A stretch of DNA of 5,125 nucleotides from Promethearchaeota archaeon (lineage in GTDB: Archaea > Asgardarchaeota > Lokiarchaeia > Sigyniarchaeales > SOKP01), in NCBI GenBank assembly GCA_016840695.1, contig JAEORV010000173.1, positions 1 through 5,125 of the forward strand. Reading direction: 5' to 3'. The translations under genes and the position numbers were made by a program. The notes below the pieces were generated by a model, which saw only the letters and a list, made by a program, of their open reading frames with translations, was not told the DNA's origin and did not search any database. Positions 1 to 5,125 of the stretch are shown in pieces (the first letter of the stretch is position 1; every line of letters starts with the position of its first letter).

Positions 1-949
1 GGTCCAAAGTGTCAAGAATGAGTCCTGCAGCTTTATCGATCAAGGTTTGTTGTGCATAGCATAATGCTAATACTTTTTGCCATTCAGGCCAAGGTAATGG
101 ATTCGGATGAATTATCTTGCCCAATTTATGCAAGGGATAGTTCCTTTCCGATTGATATGTTTTCGGTTTGTTTTTCAGATCGTCTCGAAAGTTAGGATAT
201 TCTGGAATGGATTCCGGAGGATATAAATCTAAAAATTCTTGAGTGGCATAATATGGTTGGTGCGGACCCCAAAAATCAACGCGTAGATGAAAGGGCTCCT
301 TATTTCCCTCTTGCGCAATTTTCCTTAATCTCTCACAAGCAAGGTCAGCTAAGAAGAACGCTTCGTGGGATTCCTTCGGCGTGGTCATGATTCCCGTTGC
401 GCTTTCGGTACAAGCCGCACCTTCAATTCTGTGAAGCTCCCCAGGTACAATATTTATTCCGAGTCTTTTATTGAAATCGCTATTAGGCTCTGAAAAACTT
501 CGTTGAATTCGAACTTCAAAATGCGGTAAATCATATTTTTTAAGATATTCTGCATATTCTGGTTTCGTGTAGGGATTGTTATAATCTGGATAACTAAATC
601 CTTCGCATTTATGGTCAAAAGCCGTTCCTGGTCCTGCGTGCCACTTACCGTAATAATAATTCTTATAACCCGCCTCAGCAAGTTTTTCTAGATATGTTTC
701 GTTTTTAAACTCGTTAAATGATAGATTAGTTAATTCATGATGAGTATGAGGAAACAACCCTGTTAGCATTGTGCGCCTTGCTGGAGCGCATAATGGGCAA
801 CACGTATAAGAGCGAGTGAATTCAACGCCTTTAGCGGCAAGTTTTTCAAAGTTGGGTTTTTTAATCTTTGGACCTCCCGTCATTTCACCGTGTAAATAGA
901 AGGCTTGGTGATCATTGAGCAGGTAAACTATATTTGGTTTTTCAGACAT
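1..949 (-). CDS. Type I (Cys-type) sulfatase, cytoplasmic, 3' end cut off by window edge
   Basis: This gene encodes a sulfate ester hydrolase of the alkaline-phosphatase/sulfatase superfamily (PF00884 type); 316 codons are visible. The N-terminus (KPNIVYLLNDHQ) is the usual first metal-binding strand. The maturation signature follows at C54-A-P-A-R58, where C54 would be converted to formylglycine. The second signature G101-K-W-H104-A-G is present, and W227-G-P-H230 supplies the usual active-site His. The segment around the left edge (LIDKAAGLILDTLD) matches the helix that normally precedes the C-terminal metal-binding Asp/His or Asp/Asn motif, which lies outside the window. The ATG at 949 is chosen because the sulfatase fold begins at residue 5. 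There is no signal peptide, so the enzyme should be cytoplasmic, and no clear Shine-Dalgarno is seen. It lies 42 nt downstream of the symporter gene and is probably co-transcribed with it. The residue after D13 is His, where sulfatases often have a second Asp. The family call is firm; the substrate is unknown. Confidence 0.93.
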   Translation of the reverse strand, partial: MSEKPNIVYLLNDHQAFYLHGEMTGGPKIKKPNFEKLAAKGVEFTRSYTCCPLCAPARRTMLTGLFPHTHHELTNLSFNEFKNETYLEKLAEAGYKNYYYGKWHAGPGTAFDHKCEGFSYPDYNNPYTKPEYAEYLKKYDLPHFEVRIQRSFSEPNSDFNKRLGINIVPGELHRIEGAACTESATGIMTTPKESHEAFFLADLACERLRKIAQEGNKEPFHLRVDFWGPHQPYYATQEFLDLYPPESIPEYPNFRDDLKNKPKTYQSERNYPLHKLGKIIHPNPLPWPEWQKVLALCYAQQTLIDKAAGLILDTLD

Positions 950-991
950 GATATTTTAGTAATTGGTTTATTATTCTAAAATATTTCCCTA

Positions 992-2434
992 CTACGATTT
1001 GGGAAAAGATTCTTGATTAGGAGTAGCGCTTGCTTCCTTCTTTTTGTGTAATTCAATGAGATCTTTCTTCAAGGTAACTAATGCATCACCTTTAAACGGG
1101 TAAATTTTAATAGCGATTAGAGTTAGTATTCCACTTATGAAGATTATAATAAAGAATAGAAAACGTATTCCCGCAAATACAGAATCTGCCTGCGCGAACC
1201 CCACCCCTTCTTGATAATTAATAAGAATTAGTCCCCCAGCTACAAGACTCCCGACAATTTGAGCAGTCGGAATTGTTATCAAGGCTCCAGCTCCACCGTA
1301 CAATGCTTCTCGTCTCTCCCCGGTATCAAGCTCATCTTGATCTATGGCATTGCCACCGATGAGAGGCCCATACAACCCAACCGTTGCCATAGCTCCTGCC
1401 ACGCCTACGAATGGCCATAGGATCAAAGGATTGTTTAATATTATCGACATACTAAATAAAACAACTGATAAAACCAATCCGTATTTTATTATGTTCACGA
1501 TGACCTTATCGACCGGCTTGGATTTCACCATGAGAGATAACACGGGTAGCATTCCATAATGAGATATGTAAAAAATGGCTTGCACCCATAATTCGCCATT
1601 TTCCAATCCCAGTCCATATCCAAGCTGTTTCGGATAGTTATTCAATAACATCACCATCGTCGCTGTAGCGAAACCAAAAATTATTGAGCTCAAGAACGCA
1701 TTTTTCTTGTATAAACTAGCAAACTGCTTGAAAATCTCCTTGGTACTTATATCCTTGAACGAGGTTTTGTACAATTCAGGTCTCTCCTTTATGATAAAAG
1801 ATCCCACAAACAAGCAGAGCGCATTTATTGTATTCCCAATTAACAAGAAAACCCTGAATACATCAAGTCCTCCCTCATTATAGATCATGGGTACTATTAG
1901 GACGAAGAGACCCCCTATCAAAATTGACATCTTATTTATTAATGACATTTTGGTTCTTTCTTCTTCGGATTCTGTCGCTTCTGGTAACCACGCATTGATA
2001 GAAACATTAATTATCGTCATCACTGTATCCATCGCAAAAAGATACAACAGATACTGTATGAATTTATTGATCACGCCCGCATCTGGCACTCCAAAATAAG
2101 TTCCAGGCCACGGAAACCAGATCAGCATGTTCGTCACGACAATGAATAGAGACCCATATCTAATGTATGGAATGCGACGTCCTAACTTGTGTCGAGTTCT
2201 ATCCGCATATATCCCAAAGAGAACATCGTTCAACGCGTTGTAAGCAAAGAACAATAAGTTTGCGAGTATAAATAATTCCAGTTGTAACCCGAACTCGTCA
2301 GTAATATATACAAATAAATACAAATTCTTCGCCACGCCCACGATATTAGCCGAGCCAGTCATGAATCCATACGCGGCGACTTGTTTAGAGGGAACTTTTC
2401 GTCCCGTCTTCTGCGTGTCAATTTTTTCAATCAT
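992..2434 (-). CDS. GPH-family (MelB-like) sugar:cation symporter, MFS superfamily
   Basis: This is a 480-residue inner-membrane transporter of the glycoside-pentoside-hexuronide family, which usually couples uptake of small glycosides to Na+ or H+. About twelve hydrophobic segments are visible. The family loop motif N69-D70 ... G74-I-Y-A-D78-R-T-R ... G85-R-R follows the second helix, and the late cytoplasmic motif D365-Q-D-E ... T371-G-E-R-R-E376 is present. The N-terminus aligns without gaps to remembered E. coli MelB from the YGF motif to the ND motif. In that alignment N30, N66 and N143 replace MelB Asp19, Asp55 and Asp124, while N69, D70 and T140 match Asn58, Asp59 and Thr121. Length and the charged C-terminal tail are normal for the family. 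The ATG at 2434 gives a short polar lead before the first helix, but no good Shine-Dalgarno precedes it. It is divergent from the GH32 gene and 42 nt upstream of a sulfatase. The substrate is inferred from context to be a small, possibly sulfated, fructoside. Confidence 0.93.
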   Translation of the reverse strand: MIEKIDTQKTGRKVPSKQVAAYGFMTGSANIVGVAKNLYLFVYITDEFGLQLELFILANLLFFAYNALNDVLFGIYADRTRHKLGRRIPYIRYGSLFIVVTNMLIWFPWPGTYFGVPDAGVINKFIQYLLYLFAMDTVMTIINVSINAWLPEATESEEERTKMSLINKMSILIGGLFVLIVPMIYNEGGLDVFRVFLLIGNTINALCLFVGSFIIKERPELYKTSFKDISTKEIFKQFASLYKKNAFLSSIIFGFATATMVMLLNNYPKQLGYGLGLENGELWVQAIFYISHYGMLPVLSLMVKSKPVDKVIVNIIKYGLVLSVVLFSMSIILNNPLILWPFVGVAGAMATVGLYGPLIGGNAIDQDELDTGERREALYGGAGALITIPTAQIVGSLVAGGLILINYQEGVGFAQADSVFAGIRFLFFIIIFISGILTLIAIKIYPFKGDALVTLKKDLIELHKKKEASATPNQESFPKS

Positions 2435-2460
2435 TCTATTATCTTACTTTTATGGGCTTC

Positions 2461-2489
2461 TTGATAAAATATGATATATTTTTTATAAT
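2461..2489 (+). promoter_or_regulatory. Sigma70-type promoter for the GH32-sulfatase arm
   Basis: A -35 box TTGATA (2461-2466, five of six consensus bases) is followed after exactly 17 nt by a perfect -10 box TATAAT (2484-2489). Transcription would begin near 2496, giving a leader of about 100 nt before the GTG start at 2597. The region is very AT-rich, which raises the chance of a fortuitous -10, but the -35 and spacing together make this the best promoter in the window. I could not find an equally good promoter for the minus-strand arm in the same 162-nt gap; weak AT-rich -10 candidates overlap this one. Confidence 0.6.
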
Positions 2490-2511
2490 ATTTAAGACTA
2501 TAACTAACTCT

Positions 2512-2546
2512 AATCATAAGGTTAATAATAAATCAATCTTATGGTT
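2512..2546. repeat. Inverted repeat in the divergent intergenic region, candidate operator or leader hairpin
   Basis: The arms are AATCATAAG (2512-2520) and CTTATGGTT (2538-2546), complementary at eight of nine positions with the ninth a possible G-U pair, separated by 17 nt. The repeat begins about 16 nt after the predicted GH32 transcription start. It could be a repressor site shared by the two divergent arms, with arm centres 26 bp apart, or an RNA hairpin in the GH32 leader. A third copy of ATAAGGT (2583-2589) overlaps the GH32 Shine-Dalgarno. Chance occurrence is possible in such AT-rich DNA. Confidence 0.4.
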
Positions 2547-2584
2547 TAAATGAAATATTCCCTTGAGTCTTTTATAGATATAAT

Positions 2585-2599
2585 AAGGTCATTATTGTG
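2585..2599 (+). promoter_or_regulatory. Shine-Dalgarno and GTG start deciding the GH32 N-terminus
   Basis: AAGG (2585-2588) lies 8 nt before GTG (2597-2599), and an in-frame TGA at 2564 closes the frame upstream with no ATG in between. An ATG eight codons in (2618) is the only nearby alternative, but it lies farther from the AAGG. The GTG start is therefore preferred. The AAGG can base-pair with leader nucleotides 2536-2542, so access to it may be regulated. Confidence 0.65.
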
Positions 2600-4009
2600 A
2601 ACAAAATCAAACAAGCAATGAAAAGCCTGGAAGAAGGAAAATTAATCGCTGAGAAGTGCCCTCATAGGCCAGAGTTTCATTTTCTTGCCCCTGCGTACTG
2701 GATGAACGATCCTAATGGTCCTATATTTTATAAGGGGGAATATCACATTTATTATCAACATAATCCGTATAGTGCAATCCATGGTAGCATTTATTGGGGG
2801 CACGCTAAAAGTAAAGACTTGATTCATTGGGAGCATTTACTAATTGCGTTAAGTCCAAATGAAGATGAATATGGATGCTGGTCTGGATGTTGCGTTAATA
2901 ACGATGGTATTCCAACAATCTTCTACACGAGCGTTGGTCCAAATAAATTACCTGAATCTGGTGCCGAACAATGGCTTGCAACTAGTCATGACGATATGAA
3001 TACCTGGGATAAACATCCGAAAAACCCAATAATGACGCTTGATTTACACGAGTCTCTAGATGTTCGCGATTGGCGAGATCCATATGTTTGGAAGGAGGAT
3101 GATAGTTGGTATATGGTGCTAGGGGGTCATATATATGAAGCTCGTAGAGAAAAAACAAGAAAAACCCCCAGAGGGGTTGTATTACTATATAAATCATTAG
3201 ATCTCATTGAATGGAAATTCATTTCTCCTCTCTGTAAAGGAGAAAGAATAAATGGAAGGAATTGGGAATGTCCAAATTTTTTTCCTTTAGGGGATAAATA
3301 TATTCTTATCGTATCTCCCCATAAGGAAGTTATATATAATATTGGCAGTTATAATAATCATCTCTTTGAACCCAGTGAATGGAAGATATTGGATCATGGG
3401 CGTAGTTTTTATGCTCCAAATACGATGTTTGATGATAATGGTCGATTACTCCTGTGGGGTTGGATTAGGGGAGGAGGCACGGGTGGGTGGGATGGCTGTC
3501 TCTCCTTGCCACGAGTCCTATCTCTTGATTCCGATGGAAACCTTAGATTTGAACCTGCAAGTGAACTTAAAATCCTTAGAGAATCTCATGTTCATCTTGA
3601 GAATTTGATAATAAATCCAGATTCAAAGGATCTATTAGGAAAATTTCCTAACATACGATTAGAAATAATTACAAAATTTGAATTGATTAATGCCGAGTTT
3701 TTTGGGTTTAAACTTTTCCAATCTGCTGATAAACAAATAGGAGAACTAATTGAATTTAATACAAGAGATTACATTATTAGAGCTGGGAAAGAAAAGGGAA
3801 AATTATCTTCTTTGAAAGGAGAAAAGCAATTATCATTTCATATTTTCATCGATAAATCTGTAGTCGAGATCTTTATAAATAATAGAGAGTGCCTAACAAG
3901 TCGTATCTATCCAGAAATTGAGACTTGTAATGGTTTTGATATTTATGCGATGAACGGAGAGGTAAGATTAAAATCGTTAGATTTATGGACTATTAAATCT
4001 ATATGGTAA
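2597..4009 (+). CDS. GH32 beta-fructofuranosidase, cytoplasmic (invertase / levanase / sucrose-6-phosphate hydrolase type)
   Basis: This retaining glycosidase cleaves beta-fructofuranosyl bonds in sucrose, sucrose-6-phosphate or fructo-oligosaccharides. All three GH32 catalytic carboxylates are visible in the five-bladed propeller (about residues 25-330): nucleophile D38 in W35-M-N-D-P-N-G41, transition-state stabiliser D161 in R160-D-P162, and acid/base E224 in E224-C-P226. Further family motifs are D266-H-G ... F271-Y-A-P274, W287-G-W-I290 and L302-S-L-P-R306. A C-terminal beta-sandwich (about 350-466) carries the typical strand D419-K-S-V-V-E-I-F426. The 470-residue length matches intracellular members such as ScrB/SacA. 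There is no signal peptide, so it should act in the cytoplasm on imported sugar. It starts at GTG behind AAGG, diverges from the symporter, and lies 53 nt upstream of a sulfatase. The third codon positions look more AT-rich than in the sulfatases, judged by eye. The family call is very firm; the exact substrate is open, and the sulfatase neighbours hint at a modified fructoside. Confidence 0.96.
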   Translation: MNKIKQAMKSLEEGKLIAEKCPHRPEFHFLAPAYWMNDPNGPIFYKGEYHIYYQHNPYSAIHGSIYWGHAKSKDLIHWEHLLIALSPNEDEYGCWSGCCVNNDGIPTIFYTSVGPNKLPESGAEQWLATSHDDMNTWDKHPKNPIMTLDLHESLDVRDWRDPYVWKEDDSWYMVLGGHIYEARREKTRKTPRGVVLLYKSLDLIEWKFISPLCKGERINGRNWECPNFFPLGDKYILIVSPHKEVIYNIGSYNNHLFEPSEWKILDHGRSFYAPNTMFDDNGRLLLWGWIRGGGTGGWDGCLSLPRVLSLDSDGNLRFEPASELKILRESHVHLENLIINPDSKDLLGKFPNIRLEIITKFELINAEFFGFKLFQSADKQIGELIEFNTRDYIIRAGKEKGKLSSLKGEKQLSFHIFIDKSVVEIFINNRECLTSRIYPEIETCNGFDIYAMNGEVRLKSLDLWTIKSIW

Positions 4010-4062
4010 AGCTTTTAACCTTAGCAAATTATATTTAAAGAAATAATTGAGAATAAAGATTA

Positions 4063-5125
4063 ATGAAAAAACCTAATATTATATTTATTTTAATCGACGA
4101 TTTAGGATGGGTAGACTTAACTTGTTATGGAAGCACTTTCTACGAAACTCCTAACATTGATCGATTAGCTTCCGAAGGGATGCGCTTCACTGATGCTTAT
4201 GCCGCCTGTCCCGTGTGCTCGCCAACGCGCGCTAGTATCCTTACGGGGAAATATCCCGCAACATTGGGTTTAACTAATTTCATAGGAGGCAATGCTAAAG
4301 GGAAGCTTATCGATGCGCCCTATATAAAAGAATTACCTCTGACTGAAAAAACAATTGCACGAGCTTTAAAGGAAGGAGGTTATCGAACATATCATGTCGG
4401 AAAATGGCACCTTGGAGAAGAACCATACTGGCCAGAGCATCAAGGATTTGATGTAAACATTGCTGGTTGCGGTTGGGGTGCTCCAATGGGAGGGTATTTC
4501 AGCCCATACCGCAATCCTCGATTGAAAGACGGTCCAAGGCGCGAATATTTAACTGACCGGCTTACAAGCGAAGCGATTGACTTAATTAAGATGAACGGAA
4601 ATGATCCATTTTTTCTTTACCTTGCGTATTACGCTGTCCACATTCCAATTCAAGTACCTCGAGAATATAAAATAAAATATAAGGAAAAAGCTAAGAAACT
4701 CGGCCTTGATAAAGAGAAAACTTTCGAAGAAGGATCTTTTTTTCCTATCGAGCATCAGAGGAACTGGCGAATTAAGCGTCGCTTAATACAATCTGATCCA
4801 GTTTACGCTGGAATGGTTGAAAAACTCGACGAGAACATCGGAAGGCTGTTACATACACTTGAAGAATTAGGAAAGGTTGAGGAAACAATTGTTATTTTTA
4901 CTTCTGATAATGGAGGTTTAGCGACTGCGGAGGGTTCACCAACTTGTAATGCCCCTCTCAGCGAGGGAAAGGGCTGGATGTATGAAGGTGGAACGCGCGA
5001 ATCACTAATCATTAAATGGCCAGGTCAAATTAAACCAGGAAGCAAGTGCAATACTCCAGTAACTAGCCCTGATTTTTATCCAACGCTCTTAGAAATGACA
5101 GGTTTAGATTTAATTCCCGAACAAC
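4063..5125 (+). CDS. Type I (Cys-type) arylsulfatase-like sulfatase, cytoplasmic, 3' end cut off by window edge
   Basis: This is a second formylglycine sulfatase, 354 codons visible, clearly different from the minus-strand one. The N-terminal strand carries both metal-binding Asp residues (D12-D13). The maturation signature is C52-S-P-T-R56, followed by G113-K-W-H-L-G118, active-site H193 in A191-V-H-I-P195, and the second metal pair D282-N283 in T-S-D-N-G-G. K303 and R312 (Y307-E-G-G-T-R312) fit the usual sulfate-contacting positions. All core active-site motifs are therefore inside the window; only the C-terminal subdomain is missing. The overall look resembles the large bacterial arylsulfatase A-like group (perhaps SulfAtlas S1_16), from memory only. 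The protein starts directly at the fold (MKKPNIIF) with no signal peptide, so it appears cytoplasmic. No strong Shine-Dalgarno is seen, and the 53-nt gap after GH32 holds no terminator, so it is probably in the same operon. The substrate is unknown. Confidence 0.95.
   Translation, partial: MKKPNIIFILIDDLGWVDLTCYGSTFYETPNIDRLASEGMRFTDAYAACPVCSPTRASILTGKYPATLGLTNFIGGNAKGKLIDAPYIKELPLTEKTIARALKEGGYRTYHVGKWHLGEEPYWPEHQGFDVNIAGCGWGAPMGGYFSPYRNPRLKDGPRREYLTDRLTSEAIDLIKMNGNDPFFLYLAYYAVHIPIQVPREYKIKYKEKAKKLGLDKEKTFEEGSFFPIEHQRNWRIKRRLIQSDPVYAGMVEKLDENIGRLLHTLEELGKVEETIVIFTSDNGGLATAEGSPTCNAPLSEGKGWMYEGGTRESLIIKWPGQIKPGSKCNTPVTSPDFYPTLLEMTGLDLIPEQ

Noticed and set aside
454..681. Minus-strand open frame of 75 codons inside the left sulfatase
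   Set aside because: It is in a different frame on the same strand as the clearly conserved sulfatase, which reads unbroken through this stretch with family motifs on both sides.
984..1006. Inverted repeat TTTCCC / GGGAAA with an 11-nt loop across the symporter stop codon, followed on the minus strand by an AT-rich stretch
   Set aside because: The stem is only six pairs and half A-T, the loop is long and there is no clean T-run; it is unlikely to terminate transcription before the sulfatase.
1344..1559. Plus-strand open frame of 71 codons opposite the symporter gene, and a similar one at 1887-2099
   Set aside because: They lie wholly antisense to a well-conserved transporter, show no recognisable domain and are best explained as shadow frames.
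2563..2584. A second promoter-like pair, TTGAGT (2563-2568) and a perfect TATAAT (2579-2584), just before the GH32 start
   Set aside because: The spacer is only 10 nt, far below the 16-18 nt that sigma70 needs, and transcription would start about 6 nt before the GTG, losing the Shine-Dalgarno.
4010..4062. Possible terminator or small gene between GH32 and the right sulfatase
   Set aside because: The 53 nt contain no stable hairpin with a T-run and no plausible start; it looks like a simple intra-operon gap.

Overview
The window holds a compact four-gene carbohydrate-utilisation locus arranged around one divergent promoter region. Reading leftwards from that region are a GPH-family (MelB-like) sugar symporter (992-2434, minus) and then a type I sulfatase (949 to the left edge, minus, 3' end missing). 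Reading rightwards are a glycoside hydrolase family 32 beta-fructofuranosidase (2597-4009, plus) and then a second, different type I sulfatase (4063 to the right edge, plus, 3' end missing). Each arm is therefore a core sugar gene followed closely by a sulfatase, with gaps of 42 and 53 nt. There are no RNA genes, mobile elements or CRISPR arrays in the window.

The organism cannot be named from this sequence. The DNA is AT-rich. A near-consensus sigma70-type promoter (TTGATA, 17 nt, TATAAT) precedes the GH32 gene, which starts with GTG behind an AAGG Shine-Dalgarno. The other three genes show no clear Shine-Dalgarno. Several sulfatases beside a GPH transporter fits sulfated-glycan degraders such as Verrucomicrobiota, Planctomycetota, Lentisphaerota or their relatives in metagenomes. 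That placement is inference, and an archaeal host is not strictly excluded.

The working model is import followed by intracellular breakdown. None of the hydrolytic enzymes has a visible signal peptide, so all three appear cytoplasmic. The symporter would bring in a small glycoside, the sulfatases would remove sulfate esters, and the GH32 enzyme would release fructose. Two sulfatases with a GH32 enzyme is an unusual pairing, because sulfated fructosides are not a well-known nutrient. This pairing is the main biological question raised by the window.

Three further points deserve attention. The symporter has Asn at three positions where MelB has functional Asp. The GH32 leader can form two mutually exclusive hairpins, one of which covers the Shine-Dalgarno. 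The minus-strand sulfatase has His where the second metal-binding Asp of the family usually lies.
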